A DNA stretch of 43,500 nt, taken from Adiantum capillus-veneris. Lineage: Eukaryota; Streptophyta; Polypodiopsida; Polypodiales; Pteridaceae. Position numbers and translations under genes: made by a program. The stretch spans positions 8,896,501 through 8,940,000 of the forward strand of contig CM043967.1 of assembly GCA_014529385.2 (NCBI GenBank), read 5' to 3'. The notes under the pieces are model-generated. The model made no database searches. It was not told where the DNA came from and saw only the letters and a list, made by a program, of their open reading frames with translations. Below are positions 9,258 through 18,492 of the stretch, one piece after another. How positions within the stretch are numbered: position 1 is the first letter of the stretch; the number at the start of each line of letters is the position of its first letter.

Positions 9258-10700
9258 AAAGGCAGTCATCTCTGTGGATCCCCACGAGAAAGAGACTCCT
9301 TTCTGTGTCAAGATATGCAAAGGGGAAGCAACCTCTGCAAACTTTTGAATGAACCGCTTGTAGTATGAACACAGTCCCAAGAAGCTTCTAACTTCATGGA
9401 CATTCTTCAAATCGGGCCAATCATGTATAGTCTCTATCTTGGCCGCATCCATTTGCACTCCTGCAATGTGTCCCAAAAAGTGTATCTCTGGTAGGAAAAA
9501 TTCACTTTTCTTTGCATTAATCACTAACTTGTGATCTCGTAATGCCTGAAAGACCTCAAGTAGACGATCTCTGTGTTCAGCCTCATTCTTGGAGAAAACA
9601 ATGATATCATCAAAGAAAGTGCCAACAAATAGCCCGTACTCTCGAAAAATCCTGTCCATCAGCCGGTGAAATGTCGCAGGAGCATTGGTTAAGCCAAAAG
9701 GCATCACCAAAAACTCAAATAACCCAAAAGTTGTCCGAAAAGTTGTCTTGTAGACGTCTCCCGGCGCGATCTTGATCTGGTGATATCCACTCTTCAAATC
9801 AATCTTGCTAAAGCACGAGGATCCCTGTAATCTGTCGAGTATATCATCGATCCTAGCAATCGGAAAGCTGTTCTTGATGGTGATTTTGTTGAGAGCTCTA
9901 TAATCGATGCACATTCTCCAAGATCCGTTTTTCCTCAAAACCAACAACACTGGAGAGCAATACGATGAAGTACTAGGCTGGACAAGACCCTTTTCCAAGA
10001 GGTCTTTCACTTGGTTCATAATCTCTTCTTTCTGCACTCGACTCACACGGTAAGGTGGCCGGTTCGGTGGTGTGCTTCCAGGTATCAGATCAATGGAATG
10101 ATCTTCAGGACGAGCAGGTGGTAACTCGCCTGGTAGGTCCTCTGAGAAGCAATCAGTATGAGAGTGGAGAAAATCTTGGCGTTCTTTATCAAGTTTAGAC
10201 ATATTTGTCCTATCCTTATCGCTCAATTCTTTCATAAAGATCGAGTAAACAAACAGACTGAATTTCATTAATTTAGAAATGGCCGAAGCCGATACAATAG
10301 GATAGACTCGCCCCTTCACTTTTATATCAGGTACAATGGTTTTGTCCTTCTCTGTAGTCAATGTCGCTTTCCTCGCCCGATAATTGACCACTGCATTGTT
10401 CTTGTGGTACCAGGGAATCCCTAAGAGAACATCACAACCCTCCAAAGGCATTATGAAAAAGTCCTCATGCCCCAGATACCCCTGACAATGCAACCGAAGT
10501 TTGCCAATGACAGGTGTAATGGCTACGTCCCTGCCAGGTGCCGCTAGAACAGCCTCTGCAAGTGGTCCCATCCGATCGAGAGTGATCTCGAGCTGCGCCA
10601 CCAATTGATCTCGAGCTGCGCCGCCAATTCTGGTGAAATGAAGTTGGCCTTGGCTCCTCCATCAAAGAAGATCAAGGCTTCTTGATCTTTCACTTTGCCC
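9255..10700 (-). CDS. GypC protease and reverse transcriptase (longest intact stretch)
   Basis: A 449-codon open frame (10604-9255) on the minus strand covers the end of the protease-linker and the whole RT. The RT part shows LIPGSTPPNRPPYR, QPSTSSYCSPVL, MCIDYRALNKITIKN, FSKIDLKSGYHQIKI and the active-site box FFDD at 9606-9617, a variant of the usual YIDD that keeps both aspartates. The protease active-site region lies just upstream in another frame (10653-10670), reading FFDGGAKANFIS, with DGG in place of the usual D-S/T-G. The frame ends in TAG just before RNase H. RT would copy the element's RNA into DNA in cytoplasmic particles. Confidence 0.88.
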
Positions 10701-10870
10701 CAAGCTCGGCAAAGTTCTGTACTCTCGTCCATGGTGTTGGGATCGGTACCCACACAATCTGGAACCAATCCTGTTTCCATCTTGCCTTTTCTTCCACGTT
10801 CCTCTGCTACTCTCGAACTCTGAGGCCTGTCATCGTCCTTATCATTATGTTCTTTTTGTGCCTTTTTAGG

Positions 10871-10912
10871 GCACTTCGCGGAGATATGTCCATGTTCCCC
10901 GCATCCAAAGCA
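10871..10912 (-). other. GypC gag CCHC zinc knuckle
   Basis: The minus strand encodes CFGCGEHGHISAKC, an exact C-X2-C-X4-H-X4-C knuckle, which in retroelement gag proteins binds RNA during packaging. It lies between the capsid-like part and the protease, as expected, in a frame different from the neighbouring ORFs. Confidence 0.88.
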
Positions 10913-10942
10913 CTTCCCTTCTTTGATGAAGCGAGCTCTCTC

Positions 10943-12335
10943 CTAAGGAGTAAGCTTGGGTTGTGCATCCTTCTTCTCTGGGTTGCTCTTTCTCTTTCTA
11001 CTTTCATTCCCAAAAGTCTGTTCGGCTCGTTGTGTCGTGACCTCATCGGTGGGGTAGGTTAGATTGCCAGAATGAATGGCAAAGCCCCGCTTCGCATGAC
11101 TCATCAACTTCTGAATAGAAGCTGACTTCTGTTCCAAGCAGTGATCTCGGATCTCTGTAGGTAGACCCAAGGTGAACCGCTCAATCTGTTCTCTGATCGA
11201 GATCTTCTTGAATGAAGAGGCAGGTAGAAAAGAGCTCCAGAATGTCTCACAATAAGCATCCATTGTATCTCTCTTGATCATCCGAAGATGGTTCCAATCA
11301 GCTCATATATCGCGTTCATACTCTTGCGTCAACCAAGAAGAAATAAAAAGCTTCTTAAATTTCAGCCATTTAACTCGTGCAGTCTTGTTTAAAAGAAGCT
11401 TGAACCACCAAGTTCGAGCATTCCCCTTGGAGTAAGAGGCAGCTCTCCGAATCTTGGAGTGCTCTGAATAGCGTCCTCCCGTGAAAGCGATGTCAAACTG
11501 CTGTATAAAAGACAAAGCCTTCAAAGCATCTTTGTATCCTGAAAAGTGTCAAATTTGATCGACTGTCCACCTTCCTTAAATTCTCGAACTTTCTTGCTTT
11601 TATCTTCCAGAAAGTCATACTAGTTGGCTTTATAAAAATTCTTCTTGTTCGCATAAAATTTGCCATCATCAGAGTCTGAACTATCCGTAGACGAGTCCTT
11701 TGTAGAACTGTCACTCACTGGACGAGATTTAGACTTCATTGCCTTTTTCTTGCCCTTTCTGAAGCGTTGTTTCTTGCTTCGCTTTTTACCTTTTCTGTCT
11801 TCTTTGCTCGAATCTGAAGAGCTAGAAGAAGTGTCAGAAGAAGAAGAACTGGGTACTTCTTCAAATCGAACACGCTTCTTCTGTTTCTTTGCTTTATCAA
11901 ATGTCGATTGATGACCCAAATAACCCGGGAAGTCAGTGCCTTTCTTCTTCTTTTTGCCATGCTTTTTGGCTTTCTTCTACGCGTCAAAAAGCTAAGCAAT
12001 CCGTGCATCAATCACCTCTTCTAATTCCTTCTCTGAATATTGCTTGTGGTCAAAAGGTTTCTTGAGAGCAGGTTTCGGGGGTGGTGTTGTGTTTTTCTGC
12101 CATTGTGCATGCACTTCTTGAAAAGAAGTCTCGCTCATATATTTTGCCAATTTCGGGTCCTTCACAAAACTGAGCATCATATTTGTTCATCGCCGATCAA
12201 TTGACGATGCTTCATCTCTCGTTGCTCCGCCTGAGTAGGCCGAGGTGGGCCATACTCCCTGTCGGAATCTTCATTGTGATCCCTGCCCGCATCTCCAGAT
12301 GCAGAATGAGTCGACTGATCCTTGCGTGAAGCCAT
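10943..12335 (-). pseudogene. GypC gag
   Basis: Gag on the minus strand probably starts at the ATG at 12335 (MASRKDQS), 61 bases from the primer site. The N-terminal part is charged, and the stretch 11919-11650 is rich in Lys and Ser (SSSSSDTSSSSSDSS, then a KKKAMKSKSR segment). The capsid-like part follows at 11540-10950, with motifs DIAFTGGRY, GNARTWWFKLL, WLTQEYERD and REQIERFTLGLP, typical of plant Ty3 gag. Breaks occur at 12180 (one-base shift), 11992, 11620, near 11500 and at 11303. The Lys/Ser-rich N-terminal extension is also in GypB (15948-15640), so it is a lineage trait. Confidence 0.8.
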
Positions 12336-12395
12336 AGGTGCCGCGGAAAAAAACAAATTGGGGACCGGATTTCCCGTAGAAGAGAAATCGGCCGT

Positions 12396-12407
12396 GCTCT
12401 GATACCA
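12396..12407 (-). promoter_or_regulatory. GypC primer-binding site (tRNA-Met)
   Basis: The minus strand reads TGGTATCAGAGC one base inside the 5' LTR, a perfect match to the plant initiator tRNA-Met primer site. Confidence 0.93.
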
Positions 12408-12408
12408 C

Positions 12409-12786
12409 TGTAACCGACTTGGACACTCCAAGTCAAGAATCAATCACGACAGCACCAAATAACCACTTCAAAACAGTTCACAGTTCACAATAGATTTGCA
12501 CTGGCCCGGCAGAGTTCCGTGCCTAGAGAATTGGCCCCAAAGACTGGCGCTCCTTTCGGTATTTCTTTATGTTTTAATCAATGTTCACAGTACAAGAGAG
12601 CGGTTAGGGTTTCACTCTCAGACTCTGCGTCCAGATGCTCTGCAGAGTGTGAGCCCTCAACGCTTATTTAGATTACAAGGGTTGCCAAAAGCAGAGCCTC
12701 AAAAGCTTCCAATCAAAAGCAAGGTTTTCTCTCTCTCTCTCTCTCACACAAGCTCTCTTGAGCTTCTAATAAAATAAAGCAATAGT

Positions 12787-12840
<54 letters not shown>

Positions 12841-13077
12841 GCATAGGAAAATAAAGCAAAACTGACGCAAAAGCAACTGAAAAGCTGCCGCTAATTCAGC
12901 CAGCGCAATTTTCGGATTTTCAGCCTGCTGCTAGGGTTAGGGTTAGGGTTTAGGACAGTTTTTAGGGTTAGGGTTAGGGTTTTTGGCAGATTTTAGGGTT
13001 TGCAGGTTTTAGGGTTAGGGTTTGTAGAATTAAAGTTTCAGCAGGCTCCCGGGCAGACACGTCATCACTTTGTGACA
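12409..13077 (-). repeat. GypC 5' LTR
   Basis: 669 bp with the same ends as the 3' LTR. It carries a CT tract at 12787-12839 and a telobox/TTAGGG cluster at about 12930-13030. Followed by the right-hand TTCTT duplication (13078-13082). Confidence 0.93.
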
Positions 13078-13960
13078 TTCTTCAACTAGCGAATCGGGGA
13101 TCTCTGTCCAAAACAATGGACTCATGCATAGCATGTAATCAGAAAATCTGTGAAACAAACAGTTTAGCCAAATGATCGGGCTTAACTATCTTCTTGACCG
13201 AAAAAATGAGCCTTCTTATTAATTTGTCGATGACTGCTCAAATGTCATCATGCCCACTCAGCGTCTTGTGATAATCAAAAATGAAATCCATTGCTATACC
13301 TTCCCATGGTTGGCTAGGGACCGGTGAAGGTTGCAAAAGACCTGACTTGACCTTTTAGCATATCAAACAAACTCGTCCACATCCTTTTTTTTCCTTGGCC
13401 AATAGAAGAACCGTTGCACACCTATCACGGGTGGTTTCTATGCAGAAATGACCTGAAAAAGGTTGACTATGGTACCTCTCAAAACCTTATTTCTCCACAG
13501 TTGTGTCACACACAAGTATTTATTCCGCATCAAATAGCCTTCCATGAGCGGATAGCCCGCAACCACTTCCCCACTCTGTCATCGCGGTCAAAGATGTCTG
13601 CAAAATGTGGATCTGTGGCGTACTAATCTTACCATATCCTCGAAGCTATGGTGATGAACTGCCGAAATAGCCAAAACCTAAGGCTTATGAGACAGTGCAT
13701 CCGCCACCACACTCATCTGTCCCTGGTCATCCACAATCTGAAAGTGAAATTGTAACCAAGTGTTTGCCCACCGCATCTTCTTGTCCAAAAGCTGTTTCGG
13801 AGACAAGAAATAGCATAAACTCTGATGTTCGGTGAACACTGGCTCCAAGTAGAAAGTGTCTCCACTGAGGAAAAAAATGAATGATTGCCAAAACCTTCTC
13901 ATAATTGTGTGCAACCCATTTTGGTCTGGAAAATATTTGGCTCTCATAAGCTTAGACTAC
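13078..13960 (-). pseudogene. GypB RNase H end and integrase N-terminal half
   Basis: On the minus strand RNase H ends with MRWANTWLQFHFQI and VVADALSHKP (13780-13680). The integrase core start follows at 13330-13080, recognisable as GIAMDFIF, an AHFF...VKKIVKP stretch and VLDRDPRFAS with the second catalytic aspartate. It stops at the TTCTT site where GypC is inserted and resumes at 6100. It aligns throughout with GypC 8200-8980. There are many frameshifts. Confidence 0.8.
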
Positions 13961-14078
13961 GCCCCCAATTTACCTCAAATGGATTTTGCAAGACTGGCAA
14001 AGCCAATATTGAGCCTTCTCCTTGAGAGTCTTGAAGGCTGCAATCTTAGATGGTCCCCTATGCGAAAAGAGCCCCTTT

Positions 14079-15109
14079 CTATGTCAAAGCATGTAGAGGA
14101 GAAGCAATCCCCACAAACCTTCGAATGAATCGTAGGTAGTAAGACCAAAAACCCAAAAAGCTTCGGACTTTCTTCAAATCGGGCCAATCTCTGATTGTCT
14201 CCATCTTGGCCGGGTCCATTCTGATACCCTCCGCAGAGACGATGTGTCCCAAAAAGAGGATCTTGGGTAAGAAAAACTCGCTCTTCTTCCCATACACCAC
14301 CAACCAATGTTGCCTCAGTGCCGGGAAAACCTGTTATACAGATGGTGTCTGTGCTCTGCCTCACTCTTGGAGAAGACGATGATGTCGTTGAAAAAGGTGC
14401 CCACAAGTGACCTGTACTTGGTGAAAATCCTGTCCATCATCCTATTAAACATTGTTGGAGTGTTTGTGAGATTGAAAGATATCACCAAATACTTGTACAA
14501 GCGAAGAGACGTCCTGGATGTTGTCTTACAGACTCCTCCAGGAGAAATTGGGATTTGATGATAACCACTCTTCAGATCAATTCTACCAAAACAAGTAGAA
14601 CCGTGAAGTTTGTCTAGTATATCATCGATCCTCAGAATAGGGAATCTGTTCTTGTGGGTGACTACCATGGGTCTATACCTTGCACTTTCCTTCAAGGGTG
14701 AATCTGAGCTTATCTTGGATTCATCTAGGTATAATCTGTTCTTGATGGTGATTTTGTTGAGAGCTCTATAGTCAATGCACATTTTCCAAGATCTATCTTT
14801 CTTTAAGACCCACAGCACTGGCGAACAGTAAGGTGATGTACTGGGCCGAATGAGATCCTCTAGAAGCTCTTTCACTAGGTCATAGTTTGCCTCTTTCTTC
14901 TTCACAATCCTTAGTTCGTAGGAACCGTCGGATGCACTACCATCTGATTCTCGTACTATTCTAAAATCTTGTGATGTTCTATTATCCGATTCCCTTGATT
15001 CATTCTCTTCATTGGAAGACTCTTGCCCTGATGGCGTGGATAATGTTCCATCCATAGGATAAGTCAATGAGCCGGCATGCATCCCAAATCCTTGTTGAGC
15101 ATATCTCAT
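14079..15109 (-). pseudogene. GypB gag end fused to reverse transcriptase
   Basis: A 264-codon open frame (15109-14315) begins with a gag C-terminal stretch (GMHAGSLTYPMD, matching GypC HSGNLTYPTD at about 11060). It passes, after an acidic/Ser linker, directly into RT (LIRPSTSPYCSPVL, MCIDYRALNKITIKN, RIDLKSGYHQIPI). The zinc knuckle, protease and linker found in GypC are absent. A 30-codon in-frame insertion lies between two RT motifs (14643-14732). The active-site box reads FFND at 14384-14395, so the first catalytic aspartate is an asparagine. The later RT part continues in another frame at 14303-14079 (LFLGHIVSAEG, VRSFLGFWSYYLRF). It is inactive by any reading. Confidence 0.85.
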
Positions 15110-15119
15110 AAGTCTTTGA

Positions 15120-16000
15120 ATAGTGTCAAACTTCTACTCTCGATTCACTTCTTGGCAAACCACAGCAAAGCTCAATCTGGTCTCTTAAAGTAATCTTTCG
15201 AAACGAAGACACTAGCAAATAGGTATCCCAAAACCTCTGGCAATAAACCCAATGTATCTTTCTTAATCATTCTCAAATGATGCCAAGTTGTGATGACATC
15301 TCTTTCATATTCGTCTGATATCCAAGTTGACGTGAAAATTCTCTTGAGTTTTACTCACATCGTAGGTGTTTCTCTGCGTAGCAACAGAGTAGACCACCAT
15401 GACTGTGCAATTTCTTTCTAGTAAGATGTTGTCCTTCATCACACCTTGGAGTGTTTCGTGAACCAATTCCCGAGAAGGCGATGTCGAATTGCTATACAAA
15501 CTCAAGGCTTCGAAGGGTGTCCTGGTAGCCTGAAAACGTCTTGAACCTGATGGCCTGACCTCCTTCCTTGAACTCCTTGGTCTTCTTGCTCATCTTCTCA
15601 TTGTCAGAAGAGGATGAGCTCTCCTCTCCAGACTGCTAGAGATGGCCTTCCATGCCTTCTAGACTTTTTCAGAAATCTACTTTTCTTGCTCTTCTTGCTT
15701 TTTCTTCGCTTCTTCCGCCTTTTCTCATCCTCTTTGGAACTAGAGGACGGCGAAGTGTCGGAACTTTCTGAAGATGAAGAAAAATCTGAGTCATCCTCGA
15801 AACGAGCACGCTTCTTGGATGTGCTTGCCACCTTGAAACTAGACTTTCGGTCCAAATAACCGAGGAAACCCACCGATTTCTTTTTCTTCCGAAAGTACTT
15901 AAAGCCTTTCAGTATTTGGTTCATTAGCTTTTCAAGAGTTTTGTCCAACTCTTTCTGCGAGTATAGCTTTTGCTTTTCAACACTCGTCTATCCTTTCAGC
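15120..16000 (-). pseudogene. GypB gag N-terminal and capsid-like region
   Basis: The minus strand encodes a Lys/Ser-rich segment at 15948-15640 (DFSSSSESSDTSPSSSS, then KKRRKSKKSKKSRFLKK) equivalent to that in GypC. A broken capsid-like part follows at 15600-15120, with EFKEGGQAIRF, QFDIAFSG and ITLRDQIEL. Stops and shifts are frequent. Confidence 0.72.
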
Positions 16001-16484
16001 TTTCTTTCCGACTTGAGAGGGGAATCAATGGCCCCATGTCATCTCGAGTAAATCTCATCCATCGGATAAGTCTTCATGTGTTTCTCGAATCTCGAGTCTC
16101 TAAAGTACTTCATTAATCTTTTCACACACGTGTCAACGTGCAGTTGACATTTGTACTCCACTCTGGCAAACTTGCCTTCCAAAAATTTTCCCAATTCCTA
16201 ATCTTTTCTTCAATTCCCGCATCGGATTTCAACTTTTCTTTGCCTGCCCACCGAGAGGTGTTATCTGTGTCAGATTCTCCGCGAAAACCCATATGTAATC
16301 TAGGGTTCTTTATGGCTTATGCCCTTTAAGACAGAGCGATGAAGATGGGAGCATGCCCGATGCGCGATGGACGAAGGGTGGGAGTGCCTAAAAAGTCCGG
16401 GGTCAGGGTGCGGAGATTCTTTCATAAAAACCTGTGTGTCCTACAAAAGGGAGCGGATCCTCTGTAGAAGAAGAATCTTTCTGA
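16001..16484 (-). other. GypB gag start and leader
   Basis: About 480 bases between recognisable gag and the primer site. It is probably the leader and the very N-terminal gag. No ORF can be followed through it. Confidence 0.5.
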
Positions 16485-16496
16485 GCTCTGATACCA
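16485..16496 (-). promoter_or_regulatory. GypB primer-binding site (tRNA-Met)
   Basis: Perfect TGGTATCAGAGC on the minus strand, one base from the LTR. Confidence 0.92.
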
Positions 16497-16497
16497 C

Positions 16498-17142
16498 TGT
16501 AGCAAGCTTGGATACCCCAAGCAAGAAATAAATAGCAACACACGAACAACAACTTCAAATCACTGAACTTTAATAGAGAGAGAGAGAGACTCGATGCGGC
16601 ATGAGAGAGTTCCGCAGCCAGAAGCATTGGCCCCAAAGACTCGCGTCTTTATCATTGATCATTGCAAAGTACAACTCCCAAGGGACCTCTATTCTCAGAC
16701 TCTACGTCCAGATGCTCTGCAGGGTGAGGCCCCAGGGGCTCTTTTATTCGTACAAGGGATGCCCAAAAGTAGAGCCCAAAAAAGCAAGAAGGTTCAAAAG
16801 CACTTTGGCCAAAAAGCATTTGGTCTCAAAAGCTAGCGTTGGAGATATTCAAAAGCAGCCAGCGTAATTTGCAGAAATCCGTACAGCCTGCTGCGTGGCA
16901 CCTGGAGAGCAAATTGTGGAAATTCTGTACACCCATGTCACGTCAGCATCCGTTTGATCTACCACAACAACATGTGAGTGCAATTTACAAAAATCTCTCC
17001 TAGAGGTCAAGCTTTTGGTATTTGGGGTTTTAGGCCTCTCGATCGGTACTCCATAAGTTCTTTAAGTTGATTGGTAAAGTTTCTCTTGTCCACTCGGCCA
17101 TTTCTCTTCCAGTTAGTCATGCCACATCATCTCTTTGTGACA
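16498..17142 (-). repeat. GypB 5' LTR
   Basis: 645 bp, from TGTAGCAAGCTTGG to CTCTTTGTGACA on the plus strand. It aligns with the split copy at 2327-2825 plus 4572-4732. The point that corresponds to the TRIM-X insertion (near 16965) is uninterrupted, which confirms that insertion as an addition. Confidence 0.9.
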
Positions 17143-17560
17143 CCAATGGGATGCCTTTCAACCTGATGCTAGCTGGAGACGCTAGGGCTGCTTTTATAGG
17201 CACTTATTTATTTCCTTCTCAACAAAAATGTGGCTTACAAGAGGGAACAACCATTCCCCAGCATCAGCAAAAAAAATTATTTTCTTGCCCTTTATGTCTA
17301 AAGCAAGGGACTTCTCAACATAATCAGGGATCGGATGGATCCTTAAATGCCATGGCATACCCAAGATAATGTCACGTCCTTCTATTAGTGCCATCAAAAA
17401 ATTGATTCTCCGTCTTTGTACTGTCCAATCCAAAGATTGAGTTGTCCTTGCACATGAGTTGCATTGGTAGTCAACCCCTCAGAAGCGGATCCTGAAGTAA
17501 TCAGAGTGCGCAACTCATCAGGTGAAAGACTCAAGCCTCTGCAGTGTGAAGAGAATTAAA
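17143..17560 (-). pseudogene. GypD fragment: Ty3/gypsy aspartic protease
   Basis: On the minus strand the frame 17433-17194 reads RDIILGMPW and, 20 residues on, IKGKKIIFFADAGE, typical of the second half of plant Ty3 retropepsin. An upstream piece in another frame at about 17520-17410 (LITSGSASEGL, THVQGQLNLWIG) fits the N-terminal part of the same domain. The copy is cut by the GypB LTR at 17142 and fades out near 17560. It is a separate, older element, since its protease tail overlaps in content with that of GypA. Confidence 0.65.
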
Positions 17561-18035
17561 TCATTTGTAGGTCCGAGATGATAGAGGTTGGTACTCGCTG
17601 GTTTTCAGTGATCCCTAGCCCTTGAGAAGCTGTCACTTCCCTTTCTTTGTTTTTGTATTCCCTTGAACCTCAAGAATAGAACTAGACCTTGGTGGATCGG
17701 GTTTCTGCTCCGGTTGGTCCTTCTTTGAAGATGCTTGTTCACCTTCATGCTCTTCTAAAGTGGCGGTTGAAGGCCTGCTTCGAACTTCTCATCGATTCCT
17801 TGTTGGAAATCTTCATTAAGGGTGTAACCTTAAAGAGAACCAACCAGAACTTGGCAGATAGTGTTAGTGTGACCGACATCAGCTTTCCTTTATTCAGCTG
17901 TATTAAATTGAAGAGTTCTTTTGAGATGTGGTCTATGGTGCCATGTGTTATGATAGCACTGTCTGACGAGTTTCATTGTATGATTATTGATAGCTAATTG
18001 GGAGGAGTTGGTGTTGTAGTTGGCTGTGATGGCAG
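17561..18035. other. Unassigned, possibly decayed Ty3 gag/protease joint
   Basis: The open stretches here (17689-17997 plus, 17890-18111 minus) show no recognisable domain. A GypD upstream region is plausible on position alone. The last ~40 bases end in GATGGCAG, a possible splice acceptor for the peroxidase-like exon that follows. Confidence 0.3.
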
Positions 18036-18332
18036 TTTTTTTGGGACCAGATCTATCAGTCACAGAGGCCAAGCTCGCAAGCGATCCAGAGATTGCACCA
18101 TGGGTGGACAAGTATCAGAAAAGCAGAGCCACTGTTTCTCAGACAGACTATGAGGTGATTGACGCGAGTAGTATGCCTATGTGTTTTCTTTTGCGTTTTT
18201 GAATGACATGTTGGCAACTCTTGTTTCCAGGTGGATCTCATCACTACGTTTACAAAATTAAGTACGCTGGGCCAAACGATTAATTATGAAGCCTACTCAT
18301 ATGCTCCCCCTCGTATCAAACTTAAGCTTTGA
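18036..18332 (+). pseudogene. Two-exon C-terminal fragment of a peroxidase-like host gene
   Basis: Exon 1 (about 18036-18154) encodes LASDPEIAPWVDKYQKS. Exon 2 (18231-18332) encodes LITTFTKLSTLG and ends at TGA. The 76-bp intron (18155-18230) has GT and AG ends, a pyrimidine-rich TTGTTTCCAG acceptor, and keeps the frame. The order 'DP..PWV..Y' then 'F.KLS.LG' resembles the C-terminal end of ascorbate-peroxidase-type haem peroxidases, which detoxify hydrogen peroxide. The catalytic N-terminal two thirds were not found nearby, so this is either a gene relic or a fragment moved by a transposon. The family call rests on short motifs. The splice structure is stronger evidence than the identity. 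Confidence 0.45.
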
Positions 18333-18453
18333 GCTCTCAGCAGATAACTCTGAGGAGCTTGGGCAGTTCGCGAGAACCTTCAAAAGCTGATAACCACCAG
18401 CGCTCTCTCTTTGAGGTCTCTTGGGATTGTTCCCACGCTGTTAAAAACCTCAA

Positions 18454-18454
<1 letters not shown>

Positions 18455-18489
<35 letters not shown>
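18455..18489. repeat. (CT)n microsatellite
   Basis: About 35 bases of CT just downstream of the peroxidase-like fragment. Confidence 0.95.

Positions 18490-18492
<3 letters not shown>

Larger units (their letters stand above)
6101..13077 (-). mobile_element. GypC, complete but damaged Ty3/gypsy chromovirus
   Basis: This 6977-bp element has two similar LTRs (681 and 669 bp), a perfect TTCTT target duplication, a tRNA-Met primer site, a polypurine tract and a gag-pol region in chromovirus order: gag, CCHC knuckle, protease, RT, RNase H, integrase, chromodomain. Its reading frame is broken in gag, after RT, in RNase H, at the start and end of integrase and in the chromodomain, so it cannot be autonomous as read. 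It sits in the GypB integrase and so is younger than GypB. The LTRs look alike along their length apart from scattered single changes and different CT-tract lengths. Confidence 0.93.
2327..17142 (-). mobile_element. GypB, decayed Ty3/gypsy chromovirus (outer element)
   Basis: Its 5' LTR is 16498-17142 and its 3' LTR is 2327-4732, on the minus strand, with a perfect TGGTATCAGAGC primer site inside the 5' LTR and a purine-rich tract inside the 3' LTR. The internal region encodes gag, RT, RNase H, integrase and a chromodomain-like tail, all broken. Two younger elements split it: TRIM-X in the 3' LTR and GypC in the integrase. Without these insertions it is about 6.1 kb. The zinc knuckle and protease are deleted, and the RT active site is mutated. 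The flanks CCGGT (left) and CCAAT (right) match at only 3 of 5 positions, so a target duplication is doubtful. Confidence 0.85.

Noticed and set aside
16485-16496. A tRNA gene or fragment
   Set aside because: The match covers only the 12-base 3' end and sits against an LTR; it is a primer-binding site. The same holds at 4258, 12396, 33223 and 37396.
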